A stretch of DNA of 64,000 nucleotides. It comes from Clostridiales bacterium (lineage in GTDB: Bacteria; Bacillota; Clostridia; Lachnospirales; Lachnospiraceae). The notes below the pieces were generated by a model. It worked only from the letters and a program-made list of their open reading frames with translations. It had not been told where the DNA came from and made no database searches. The position numbers and the translations under genes were made by a program. Location of the stretch: positions 1 through 64,000 of the forward strand of contig JAGZJZ010000028.1 in NCBI GenBank assembly GCA_018365455.1, in the 5' to 3' direction. Positions 53,085-61,290 of the stretch are shown here, piece after piece; position 1 is the first letter of the stretch; the number at the start of each line of letters is the position of its first letter.

Positions 53085-54916
53085 GAACTGACCTCCTCCA
53101 TTTTTACTCTTGGTATTTTCAGATATATTCTGGTTCCTTTTCCCACCTCACTTTCCACATGGATTCCATATTCCTTACCGTACAGCATTTTCATACGGGC
53201 ATTAATATTATTTAATCCGATGGAACTTCCTTTTTCCACCAGGTTAATATCATTCTTCTCCAGAATCTCATTTACTTTTGCGGCATCCATCCCTACGCCG
53301 TTGTCCTGGACACTGATCCACAAATTTCCCTCCCGAACCTGAGCGCAGACTATAACCGCTTTCTCCCCCCTGGTATTGCGCAGTCCATGGTTTAAAGCAT
53401 TCTCCACCAATGGCTGTATGGAAATCCTGGGAACTGTATCCTGCAGCACAGTTTCATCTATATCAAAGCTGTACTTCACATTATCCCGCATCCTCACATT
53501 CATAACATATATGTAATTTTTCAAATGCACAATCTCTTTTGCCACTGTAGAAAAGGGATTCTTCATATCCAGACTGTACCGGAAGATATTTGACAGGGAC
53601 TGGCTGAGTCCGCTGACTTCGGGACAATTCTGAATCTGCGCAATACTGCTCATGGTATCCAGGGTATTGTACAGAAAATGCGGATTGATCTGTGCCTGAA
53701 GTGCCTTGTATTCCGCCCTGTTTAACAGCAGCTTCGTCTCATACTCCTGGCTGATCAGCACTTCCATCTGATCCAGCATTTCGTTAAAACTCTGTCCCAG
53801 AATCCCCACCTCATCTCTGTTCTGTATATCCACCCGCAAATGGGTTTCTCCACCTTTTATCCGTTCAATGGTCTGCATCAGCTTATCCAGCGGTTTTGTC
53901 AGTCCACGGGAAACCAGAATCGTCAATATGGCAGCAGCTAAAATCATAATCAATGCAATAAAAATCAGATTCTTAGTAAGTGCCCTCTGATTCTGCACCA
54001 GCAGTGACCTGGGCATCAGAGAATATGCATCCATATTATATTTCTTCTGGGGTACCTGGAAAAATACCCGCTTGGATGTAGTTAATAATTTAGCTACGTC
54101 TCCGGATGGGGCAGTCTGTATCTTGGAACTGATCTCCTTGTAATAATCCACATCCTTGCCTTCCAGGCTTCCAATACTCACAGCCGGTCTGTCTCCGGAT
54201 GGCTGCAGCCACATGAACATGGTTTTATCCGTACTGTACTTTTCCATGATGGAACGGATTACTTTGCTGTCAATATCACAGACCGCATATCCGATTACAT
54301 CATTTAAATTGCTGTTATTATAAATCTTCAGAACTAACCGGATGATATCCGTTTCCCGGTATTGGTTATAATAACTGGAGATCAGCATCGTTGTATCATC
54401 GGACTCCACGTAATCTTTCACTGCGTTCGCATTCTGATTCTCCGAATCTTTATAAATATCTGTCTGGTAGTTATGCTTTGGTGTAACCGCCCTCCGATAT
54501 GTGCTGATAATTTCATGCCGGGGATTATATAGATACATCGCCACCACACCGTCTGTAGTGGCAAAATGGCTGGTACCAAAATTGTAAGCCAATCGATAAT
54601 AATCGGTTCTCAGTTTCTCGATTTTTTCTTTATTTTTCAGCCCCTGGATCAGATCCTTTTCACTGTAAATCTCGATCATGTTGCTTTCCATGTTTTTAAC
54701 AAATATGTAAATTTCATTTTGCATGTTTTGAAGAGAAGCAAAACTTTCCGCTTTCGCCTGGTTATAGATCAGACCGGATGAAGAATTTTCAAACAGGATC
54801 GTCTGTAAAATAAGTGCAAACAATGTCAATCCCAGGCACAGAATCAAAATTTTCACCCTCATCTTGAGATTTAACTCCAGTCTTTTTTTACTTTTTTCTT
54901 TTTGATGGTCTTTCAT
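53057..54916 (-). CDS. YesM-type sensor histidine kinase
   Basis: 619 residues. TM1 (about 25-45), a large extracytoplasmic dCACHE-like sensor (about 46-315), TM2 (about 320-342), HAMP (about 345-395), the His_kinase segment with EYKALQAQINPHFLYNTLDT (phospho-accepting His), then HATPase_c with PLVENALNHGL, VQDNGVGM and GSSIGLNNINARMKMLYG. Family kinases report extracellular sugars to YesN partners. It is the first gene of the YesM-YesN-SBP operon. Confidence 0.9.
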   Translation of the reverse strand: MKDHQKEKSKKRLELNLKMRVKILILCLGLTLFALILQTILFENSSSGLIYNQAKAESFASLQNMQNEIYIFVKNMESNMIEIYSEKDLIQGLKNKEKIEKLRTDYYRLAYNFGTSHFATTDGVVAMYLYNPRHEIISTYRRAVTPKHNYQTDIYKDSENQNANAVKDYVESDDTTMLISSYYNQYRETDIIRLVLKIYNNSNLNDVIGYAVCDIDSKVIRSIMEKYSTDKTMFMWLQPSGDRPAVSIGSLEGKDVDYYKEISSKIQTAPSGDVAKLLTTSKRVFFQVPQKKYNMDAYSLMPRSLLVQNQRALTKNLIFIALIMILAAAILTILVSRGLTKPLDKLMQTIERIKGGETHLRVDIQNRDEVGILGQSFNEMLDQMEVLISQEYETKLLLNRAEYKALQAQINPHFLYNTLDTMSSIAQIQNCPEVSGLSQSLSNIFRYSLDMKNPFSTVAKEIVHLKNYIYVMNVRMRDNVKYSFDIDETVLQDTVPRISIQPLVENALNHGLRNTRGEKAVIVCAQVREGNLWISVQDNGVGMDAAKVNEILEKNDINLVEKGSSIGLNNINARMKMLYGKEYGIHVESEVGKGTRIYLKIPRVKMEEVSSWMQQPIKS

Positions 54917-55062
54917 TTGTAAATGGTACCTGCCCTTTGCACTGTTATTTTATATTGCTGTATGATCATTAATAATTGGCCCCGTCAACTGTTACCATAT
55001 TATCATATATTTATGAATTTGCAAATCTCAAACCCCCTGTTTTTGTGTAAAAGTACTTTTTG

Positions 55063-55113
55063 ACATAAAATAACCCTTCAATCTGTGTCATATTCAACAA
55101 CAGATAAAGGGTT
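55063..55113 (-). terminator. Terminator after the HD-GYP gene
   Basis: AACCCTT/AAGGGTT with an inner CTGT/ACAG stem; on the minus strand followed by ATTTTATG. It ends the long minus-strand series that starts upstream of 63964. Confidence 0.6.
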
Positions 55114-55121
55114 TCTTTTAC

Positions 55122-55748
55122 TTATATGCATAAAACAGCAGCCTTTTCTTTCTGGTAAGATAAAAATAACTCCGCCAGAAGAGGATCGAACTGGCTCCCC
55201 GCATTATTCTCTATTTCATGGCAGGCATATTCTTTGGAAATATCTTTGTTATAAGGCCGGCAGCTGACCATGGCATCGTAACTGTCCGCTATGGCACATA
55301 TTCTCGCTGCAATCGGAATGTCCTTTCCTTTCAAGCCCTTGGGATAACCCATACCGTCCCATCGTTCATGATGGTACTCCGCCATTGCCCATACTGTCTG
55401 CAGATATTTCAGGTGTGATTCCTTTAAGAGACTGACTGCTATATCTCCTCCATAAAGAGCGTGCCAGTAAATCATGGACCGTTCTTTTTCCGAAAGCAGA
55501 TCTTTTTTGCAGAGTACTTCTTTTGGTATCAGAATTTTGCCGGCATCATGATAAAGAGCACCCAGCCTGATCCCCTCTAAACGAACCTGGGCTGTTTCAT
55601 CCGGATAAAGCTGTTCTTCACAGGCTTTTTTAAATAGCCTGCAGGCATTTCTTGCCGTAAAACTCTGATGAATATAGACCTCTCTTGGCAAATTCTGATA
55701 TAATCTTAATATAATTTTCTGCATCGTATTTGTTGTGATTGTTTGCAT
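55122..55748 (-). CDS. HD-GYP-like phosphodiesterase domain protein
   Basis: About 208 residues from ATG 55748 (MQTITTN), AAAGGAGGGAAAC ribosome site. HD-GYP order: LGALYHDAGKILIPKEVLCK (HD pair), MIYWHALYGGDIAVSLL, AEYHHERWDGMGYPKGLKGK (HHExxDGxGYP), IAARICAIADSYDAMVSCRP. The GYP motif and metal ligands are intact. Family enzymes hydrolyse cyclic di-GMP or related dinucleotides. No membrane or receiver domain is attached. As the last gene after two LytTR genes it may adjust a second messenger when the surface operon is on (inference). Confidence 0.82.
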   Translation of the reverse strand: MQTITTNTMQKIILRLYQNLPREVYIHQSFTARNACRLFKKACEEQLYPDETAQVRLEGIRLGALYHDAGKILIPKEVLCKKDLLSEKERSMIYWHALYGGDIAVSLLKESHLKYLQTVWAMAEYHHERWDGMGYPKGLKGKDIPIAARICAIADSYDAMVSCRPYNKDISKEYACHEIENNAGSQFDPLLAELFLSYQKEKAAVLCI

Positions 55749-55814
55749 GCGTTTCCCTCCTTTACCGCTCATTTCAAAACAGAAAGCCTGCCGTAAAGCT
55801 TTCTATTGTGACGA

Positions 55815-56585
55815 TCAGATCAGGATATTCTTTTCCTGATCCATCATGCGTTCTACAAGTTCCTGTTTATACTTTCGGGCAATAGGAATCGATTCTCCGG
55901 TGTTTAAAAACAATTCATTTTTATCTAAATAATCCACATATTTCAGATTCACAATATAACCTCTGTGTGTCCTCATAAATGTGTCATCCTTTATTTTCTC
56001 TTCTATATTTTTCAAACTGTCATAAAAAAGAATCTCTTTCTTATCCCTGCATGTTATGCTGATCATACGGTGGTCTACTTTCAAATAGACGATTAGTTCG
56101 AATGGTATCCGCTGTATTTTTCCATTACTGATAAACTGCAGGGAGTTCCTCTTATTTCTCACAATCTCCCGAAAACATTTTTTCATAACTAATTCAAACT
56201 TTTTATGGGTAACTTCATTCTCTATAAAATAGTAAAATGGATTCACTTCATAGGATTCTATAATATCTTCTGTCTGGTTGCCCAGGAATAATATCTGGGT
56301 CTGTGTATGATCTTCACGAAATGCCCTGGCAATTTCAATCCCTTTCATCCTGCCCAGTTCCCAGCCAATCACGATAATATCTAATTCATGTGTCCAGTCA
56401 TCTTTACAGAAAACTGCTTCTTTTCCATTTTCGTACAATAGAAAGCTTGTTTGATATCCATACTTTTGTGCTATATAGCGAATCAGGCTTTCATAGACCT
56501 GCAGCAGATACAAGGAAGCATTGCATAATAAAATATAAAGTGTCTTACCATCCGAAAGGGATCCGGAATCTGACATATTGTTCAT
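55815..56585 (-). CDS. LytTR regulator with phosphorylation-dead receiver
   Basis: About 256 residues from ATG 56585 (MNNMSDSGS) with AGGACGGTG in front; a TTG at 56627 overlaps the previous stop and is less likely. The receiver half has lost its acidic pair (ILLCNASLY in place of CLCDDN) and its phospho-Asp (IIVIGWELGRMKG in place of IIFMDIIMDRMNG). The LytTR half (about 150-256) is intact: RIPFELIVYLKVDHRMISIT, FMRTHRGYIVNLKYVDYLDK. It is a tandem relative of the next gene upstream and may form a heterodimer with it or read another signal. Confidence 0.82.
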   Translation of the reverse strand: MNNMSDSGSLSDGKTLYILLCNASLYLLQVYESLIRYIAQKYGYQTSFLLYENGKEAVFCKDDWTHELDIIVIGWELGRMKGIEIARAFREDHTQTQILFLGNQTEDIIESYEVNPFYYFIENEVTHKKFELVMKKCFREIVRNKRNSLQFISNGKIQRIPFELIVYLKVDHRMISITCRDKKEILFYDSLKNIEEKIKDDTFMRTHRGYIVNLKYVDYLDKNELFLNTGESIPIARKYKQELVERMMDQEKNILI

Positions 56586-56623
56586 GGTCACCGTCCTGCT
56601 TTCTGTTTCTTTTTTGGAAGTAC

Positions 56624-57349
56624 TCAATTCCAGCTGTCCGGATTCATCTGTAAGATTTCCTTCTTTACTGCCATACTGTTTTTCGTACTTAGCGGGACCA
56701 TATCCCCGGAATACATTTCCAGTTTATTCTTCATTATATTTTTCACATACTTCAGATTGACGATATAAGATCTGCTGGTTCTCAAAAATCCTTTGTTTCT
56801 GATCTTGTCTTCTATTATTTCCATATTTGCTATAAATTCAAACACATCTTTTTGCATATGAATGATAATATTTCTGCCATAGACCTCCATAAACTGAATA
56901 TCATCCAGTTGGATTCTCTTCATTACACTGCCTTTTTTGCATAATATTCCATCTTTGATCTTTTCCTTTTTACGGCTCATTGCCTGCAGAAAAACTTCTT
57001 CCAGTTTTTTCTGGTATTCGCTTTTCATTAGATAATAAAATGGAAAAGTATCATATGCATCTACTGCAAATTCCCTGCTGGATGTGAGGTAAATAATTTC
57101 CCCTTTATATCCTTTATCCCTCAGCATTCTGGACGTTTCCACACCATTCATTCTGTCCATTATAATATCCATAAAAATAATATCTATATGGCTTTCTGTA
57201 AACATTTCAAAATAATCGATTACTTCTTCACCGCTGGTAAATATCTTAATATAAATATCAAGATTATATTTTTCAGCAGATTTCTTCAAACATGCTTCGT
57301 ATTTTTCTAAAATTACGGTATTATCATCGCATAAACAAATATTTACCAT
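56624..57349 (-). CDS. LytTR-family response regulator (AgrA-like)
   Basis: 241 residues. Receiver with CLCDDN acidic pair, phospho-acceptor Asp61 (DIIFMDIIMDRMNG), Thr in YLTSSREFAVDAY and Lys in YLMKSEYQKKL. The LytTR DNA-binding domain (about 130-240) has KRIQLDDIQFMEVYGRNIII, FLRTSRSYIVNLKYVKNI and VPLSTKNSMAVKKEIL. LytTR proteins bind direct repeats of about 9 bp spaced two turns apart; one such repeat lies at 1896-1927. It follows the GHKL kinase at 28 bases. Confidence 0.9.
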   Translation of the reverse strand: MVNICLCDDNTVILEKYEACLKKSAEKYNLDIYIKIFTSGEEVIDYFEMFTESHIDIIFMDIIMDRMNGVETSRMLRDKGYKGEIIYLTSSREFAVDAYDTFPFYYLMKSEYQKKLEEVFLQAMSRKKEKIKDGILCKKGSVMKRIQLDDIQFMEVYGRNIIIHMQKDVFEFIANMEIIEDKIRNKGFLRTSRSYIVNLKYVKNIMKNKLEMYSGDMVPLSTKNSMAVKKEILQMNPDSWN

Positions 57350-57377
57350 AATATCACTCCCTGTCCATATTTAATAT

Positions 57378-58451
57378 TTAAACAGCCCTGCTCATAATAT
57401 CGCAAAGCAGAATCTGCATAATAAATATTCCTTTTTCTGTAGTAAGTTCCATGATGCCATCATAACGCTGTACTGTCTTCTCTATATTTTTCAGCCCAAA
57501 TCCATGATACTCTTTTCTTTTTTTAGTAGTTTCTAAGACTTTTCCATTTGTATCAAGTGTTCCCTGCATTGCATTTTCAATTTTTATTTTCAACAGACTA
57601 CCAGCGCTGCTTGCGACTACATGGATAAATCTTTTTCCTTCTTCTACCTTTTCACATGCTTCTATGGCATTATCCAGAGCATTTCCAAAGATTGCACACC
57701 AGTCAGCCGGCTGAATATTCAGTTCTTTTTTCAGATTTAAATCTATTGTTAACCGGATATTTTTTTCTTTTGCAATCTGGGCTTTTTCAGATATAAGGGC
57801 ATCCAGAATGTAATTATCCGTACGAACAATCTTTTCTTTGTGGTAAACCTGTTTAGAAATTCCCTTCAGGTATTCTTTGGCCTTTTCCGTGTTCCCATCC
57901 TCCAACAGACTTCCCAGGCATAGTAGATGATTTTTAATGTCGTGCTGGTAAGCACGTATTTCCTGATTCATGTTCACAATTGACTTATAGTGCCTTACCT
58001 GGTTTTCCATCTCATGTTCCAGAAGCTGTTTTTCTGTTTCCAGAATCTGCTTCTCCATCTCTGCATTTCGTTTTGCTATCTCAGCACGTTTTCTCAGCTG
58101 ATCCACCATCATCTTAAATGCATCTGAAAACTCTCCCAGGTACTGGATCTGGATATCAAAATTCCCCTTTGCCACCTGCTTGGTCTGCCATGTTATATGG
58201 CTCAGTTTCGATTGTAAATCCTTCAGTGGGCCAAGAAGCGGATTTTGTCTCTCCATCTGCCTGTCCAGCACCCCATCTGACATCTCACATATGTATTCGT
58301 ACATATCCATAATTGATTTCCCTAAAAATAGCAGTGATTCCGAAAATTCCCTATACGGTGGATCCAACTGTTGCGGATCCAGATAAGCCGCGGGATGGTC
58401 ATAAAGAACATGGTTTACATATTTCTGCATCCGTTCTATATTTTTATCCAT
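57378..58451 (-). CDS. Soluble GHKL (AgrC-like) histidine kinase with HAMP-like domain
   Basis: About 357 residues from ATG 58451 (MDKNIERMQKYV) after AGGTGA. No membrane segment is visible, unlike AgrC. A helical N-terminus (1-85), a HAMP-like block (about 85-135: QTKQVAKGNFDIQIQYLGEF), a coiled coil (about 135-170), the phospho-accepting His in IRAYQHDIKNHLLCLGSLL, and the ATPase FGNALDNAIEACEK with GFGLKNIEKTVQRYDG. Lacking a membrane sensor, it probably receives its signal from the V4R protein encoded just upstream (inference). Confidence 0.85.
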   Translation of the reverse strand: MDKNIERMQKYVNHVLYDHPAAYLDPQQLDPPYREFSESLLFLGKSIMDMYEYICEMSDGVLDRQMERQNPLLGPLKDLQSKLSHITWQTKQVAKGNFDIQIQYLGEFSDAFKMMVDQLRKRAEIAKRNAEMEKQILETEKQLLEHEMENQVRHYKSIVNMNQEIRAYQHDIKNHLLCLGSLLEDGNTEKAKEYLKGISKQVYHKEKIVRTDNYILDALISEKAQIAKEKNIRLTIDLNLKKELNIQPADWCAIFGNALDNAIEACEKVEEGKRFIHVVASSAGSLLKIKIENAMQGTLDTNGKVLETTKKRKEYHGFGLKNIEKTVQRYDGIMELTTEKGIFIMQILLCDIMSRAV

Positions 58452-58474
58452 AATCGTCACCTGTTTTCCTGATC

Positions 58475-59017
58475 TTAATTGCCGTCTTCCACAGCTTCGA
58501 ATCTGCAGACACGGTCACCCTTCGCCCAGCAGTCAATTTCTGTTACTTTATAAGAATTTCCTGTATATTTTTTCAGAATACCATCCAGGAATCCTTCATC
58601 ATAGTTGCAGACTGCCATCCCCAGTATTGGAAGACCGGAACAGTCCACATCTTCACTGATCGTAAATACCGCTTTGCGTTCTTTATCATCAAAGGATTCT
58701 ATTCTTAAAATTCCGATTTTAAAATCAGAAAGAATTTTTTGAAGATGGATTAAAAAGGCATCCATATCCAATGTTAAATCCAGGACTTTTTCAGCAAATT
58801 CCATACCAGCTTTTTTGCCGCAATCCCTAAGTATCTGAACCGTTTTTTCCAATCCATATTGCTGTTCCAGCGTGTCTCTCATACTATACATAAATAAGCG
58901 ATAGACAATTACAGGCATCTCAGGCCCAAGGTTTCTTCTTCCTGTCTGCACATCTCCCAAAACATCGAGAGAATATATCAATGGTTTCCTGCTTTCATTT
59001 TTTTCCATATCTGTCAT
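58475..59017 (-). CDS. V4R-domain small-molecule sensor protein
   Basis: 180 residues; ATG 59017 or 59008 are both possible starts. The N-terminus (RPLIYSLDVLGDVQTGRRNL type) and LGPEMPVIVYRLFMYSMRDT lead to a V4R (4-vinyl reductase) domain: CGKKAGMEFAEKVLDLTLDM, then VCNYDEGFLDGILKKYTGNS and EIDCWAKGDRVCRFE. V4R domains bind hydrophobic ligands and often feed signalling proteins. It sits 23-24 bases before the soluble kinase. Confidence 0.78.
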   Translation of the reverse strand: MTDMEKNESRKPLIYSLDVLGDVQTGRRNLGPEMPVIVYRLFMYSMRDTLEQQYGLEKTVQILRDCGKKAGMEFAEKVLDLTLDMDAFLIHLQKILSDFKIGILRIESFDDKERKAVFTISEDVDCSGLPILGMAVCNYDEGFLDGILKKYTGNSYKVTEIDCWAKGDRVCRFEAVEDGN

Positions 59018-59045
59018 CTCTTTTCTCTTTTTTCTATTTAACTGC

Positions 59046-59537
59046 TCAACTCTTTACAGTAATGACCAAACCTGCTTTTACTGCCCCAACCACCTCTTCC
59101 GTCTCCTGGTCCAGTACAGAAAAGACAGCGGTTGCCGGGTAATCTCCCTTTTCCAGATGGTCTGTTAATTCAGCATAGCGGATTCTATCTCCCGGACTTA
59201 AAATTCCGGATGCATATACCTCTTTATCAGACTCATCCAGAGTTATTTTTACAGTCATCTTATAAGGATTTTCCACCGGATTCGCAATCATAATTTCACC
59301 TTTAGCATCAGCACTTTCAAATTGTGGATGCGCCAATATCTGAAACCTGAAATTTTCGGCATCCGCTTTCTCTTGCAGTTCCTCCATTATGGGCGTTCCT
59401 GTCTTTGCATTCTGATCCAGTTTATAACCTTCATATATATGTAGTCCTCCTGCTGCGCACAATAATATACACAATCCGCCCCAAAGCACCCCCTTTTTCC
59501 ACCTGCGAACTCCCATCCGCTTTTGTACACTCTGCAT
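59046..59537 (-). CDS. Membrane-tethered beta-rich surface protein, paralogue 3
   Basis: 163 residues, AAAGGAGGTG ribosome site. Basic N-terminus and one membrane segment (about 17-35), then an extracellular domain with the series pattern: FQILAHPQFESADAKGEI, NPYKMTVKITLDESDKEVYA, SGILSPGDRIRYAELTDHLE, KGDYPATAVFSVLDQETEEV. The two products at 62093-62602 and 62599-63135 share this order. The fold is probably a beta-sandwich. No database family is recalled. It lies 28 bases before the V4R gene and 18 bases after the cyclophilin gene, tying the surface and signalling halves together. Confidence 0.7.
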   Translation of the reverse strand: MQSVQKRMGVRRWKKGVLWGGLCILLCAAGGLHIYEGYKLDQNAKTGTPIMEELQEKADAENFRFQILAHPQFESADAKGEIMIANPVENPYKMTVKITLDESDKEVYASGILSPGDRIRYAELTDHLEKGDYPATAVFSVLDQETEEVVGAVKAGLVITVKS

Positions 59538-59555
59538 GTTCCGGCACCTCCTTTA

Positions 59556-60425
59556 CTACAGCTTATCTTTTATCTCAATGCTGTTGATTACCAGTTCTTT
59601 CTTGGGCTTTTTTACCGCATCTACATGAACTCTGGAAAGATTTTCTGCCACATTCAGGCCTTTGACTATCTGTCCGAAAACCGTACTCTTATAATCCAGA
59701 TAATAGGCTCCGCCAATCTTCATATAAGTATCAATTGCAGTCTGATACCTTTGCTGTATTTTTTCCGGTACCCCATCGGTACCGATTGATTGTATTCTCT
59801 GGTTCAGCTTGTCTTCGTATTCCTGAATTTCATCTTCACTCATTTTACTCTTTTTATTTCTCTCATTTAATTCCAGGCTGCCATCCTGAATCAGTTCATT
59901 CATATACATATTTGCGGACACCAGCTTCTGGTCTTCCGGAATATCCTTGTTTACTATAAAATAAAATTTACTTCTTTCTGCATCTGTTTTACCCCCCGAC
60001 ATTGCCAGCGCACCTGGAAAATGGTGAAGTCCGTCATCATATTCATTCGCAGGTGATTTATCCGCAGCGGGCAGCTCTCCATCCGTTCCGATTGCTCCTG
60101 CCTGAATCGTATTATCTTTATCAATATAGTCAAATGGGCTGCCGTTGTAGTACCCCTGTTCAACCAGATTTATAAAATATGCTGTCATTTCGGGAGCCTG
60201 TTCCGGATAAAGTATTGCGGTTATATCTCCCGCCGAGGTGTGGAAAATAGCGTAGGGTCCATTACTTTCTGCCCTTTGGGGATTCTCCCCTGCATCTTTT
60301 GCCTCAATCGGAAACGTTTCTGATATATCCGCACTTTTGGTAACATAATTGTTACTGCTGCTGCAGCCTTGCAGGGCTGTCATTGCCATTACGGCGCAAA
60401 TTATAAATAACACCCGTTTCTTCAT
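59556..60425 (-). CDS. Lipoprotein cyclophilin-type peptidyl-prolyl isomerase
   Basis: About 289 residues from ATG 60425 (MKKRVLFI). Lipobox LQGC (about residue 20) marks a lipoprotein facing outward. The cyclophilin fold is recognisable: YAIFHTSAGDITAILYPEQA, YFINLVEQGYYNGSPFDYI, GALAMSGGKTDAERSKFYFI, and TVFGQIVKGLNVAENLSRVH. An inserted helical stretch (about 170-240) is specific to it. It probably folds the secreted partners of this operon. Its ribosome site AGGAGGTATAAGT is the end of a two-hairpin repeat. Confidence 0.85.
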   Translation of the reverse strand: MKKRVLFIICAVMAMTALQGCSSSNNYVTKSADISETFPIEAKDAGENPQRAESNGPYAIFHTSAGDITAILYPEQAPEMTAYFINLVEQGYYNGSPFDYIDKDNTIQAGAIGTDGELPAADKSPANEYDDGLHHFPGALAMSGGKTDAERSKFYFIVNKDIPEDQKLVSANMYMNELIQDGSLELNERNKKSKMSEDEIQEYEDKLNQRIQSIGTDGVPEKIQQRYQTAIDTYMKIGGAYYLDYKSTVFGQIVKGLNVAENLSRVHVDAVKKPKKELVINSIEIKDKL

Positions 60426-60504
60426 ACTTATACCTCCTGAATAGCGCAAGCTGGCTTGTGCTATTCCTTAATTAGTAGTTTGAAAGCGTTTTTCTTTCAA
60501 ACTT
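60426..60504 (-). repeat. Two-hairpin/SD repeat, copy at the cyclophilin gene
   Basis: On the minus strand: hairpin 1 AAGTTTGAAAG/CTTTCAAACT, hairpin 2 GAATAGCACAAGCC/GGCTTGCGCTATTC type with arms GAATAGC and GCTATTC, then AGGAGGTATAAGT and the ATG. Hairpin 2 has a different sequence from the other loci but the same position, which shows that structure is conserved over sequence. It fills most of the gap after the sortase gene. Confidence 0.85.
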
Positions 60505-60555
60505 CATCTCCTGTATTATAATTTTCAAAAACTCTCTGAAGCGTGTTTGAACACA

Positions 60556-61290
60556 TCATCTCGCTTCCGTTACTCTCCCAAACACCGCATACCGGGCATT
60601 GGAAAATTCATACGAACAGGTACACAAAACTAAAATTCTGTCTTGCTTTTTGGGGATTATTCCGCTGGAAAAAGTGGACTTTTCAATGATATCCTGAATC
60701 CATTCTTTTTTCTTTTTCCCTGTCTTAAAGTTCAATGGAAAACCCTCGCTTCCACTCAGTATATTTCCCGCAAACAGTTCCACTTCATAAGTCTTGTCCC
60801 TGACATACAGCATCATCCGTGGATGTTCATCATAGTAACGCTGTTCTTTATACGAAGACAATGTAGAAAACATTCTGCCCATTGTGATATGATGCCCGTA
60901 TATGATCGAAATCTCATCGGAGAAATCCGGGTTGTTCCGATAGTCTAAAAAGATAGCGCCTATTTCGTTTGGTGTTCCGTCAGACAGATGGTGAAGATAA
61001 TAATCATTGTCCTCCCCCTGCACCACCGGATAGTCAATTGTAGTCCCCGGGCTTATCAACCAGGCAGCTGCATCCCGATTCAGACTGTTCAGTTTGTCCA
61101 GATCCGGTATCGGTATCTGACCGGGTTCTTTTCGGATATAAACATCTTCCCGAAGGTCTTTGTAATAGCCTTCCGATGCAATGAGGGGTGCTGCATCTCT
61201 GTAGATTCCCACTCCAAAATATACGGCACCTCCTAACAGAATCACAAGACAGACTGTCAGAATAATTCCCCGCACTTTATTTCTTTTCAT
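60556..61290 (-). CDS. Class B sortase
   Basis: 244 residues. N-terminal membrane anchor (about 8-30), then a sortase fold: WLISPGTTIDYPVVQGEDND, IGAIFLDYRN, catalytic His133 in SIIYGHHITMGRMF, an added helix of the class B kind (SYKEQRYYDEHPRMMLYV), catalytic Cys225 in LVLCTCSYEFSNARYAVFGR with Arg233. It transpeptidates cargo to the wall or polymerises it. The neighbouring cargo ends in IPKTG; clostridial class B sortases are known to use (S/P)PXTG, so a match is plausible. It overlaps the cargo gene by 14 bases. Confidence 0.88.
   Translation of the reverse strand: MKRNKVRGIILTVCLVILLGGAVYFGVGIYRDAAPLIASEGYYKDLREDVYIRKEPGQIPIPDLDKLNSLNRDAAAWLISPGTTIDYPVVQGEDNDYYLHHLSDGTPNEIGAIFLDYRNNPDFSDEISIIYGHHITMGRMFSTLSSYKEQRYYDEHPRMMLYVRDKTYEVELFAGNILSGSEGFPLNFKTGKKKKEWIQDIIEKSTFSSGIIPKKQDRILVLCTCSYEFSNARYAVFGRVTEAR

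Noticed and set aside
60480..60500. cre-like site TGAAAGCGTTTTTC
   Set aside because: It is the loop side of hairpin 1 in the dispersed repeat and deviates from the CcpA consensus at the conserved 3' half.
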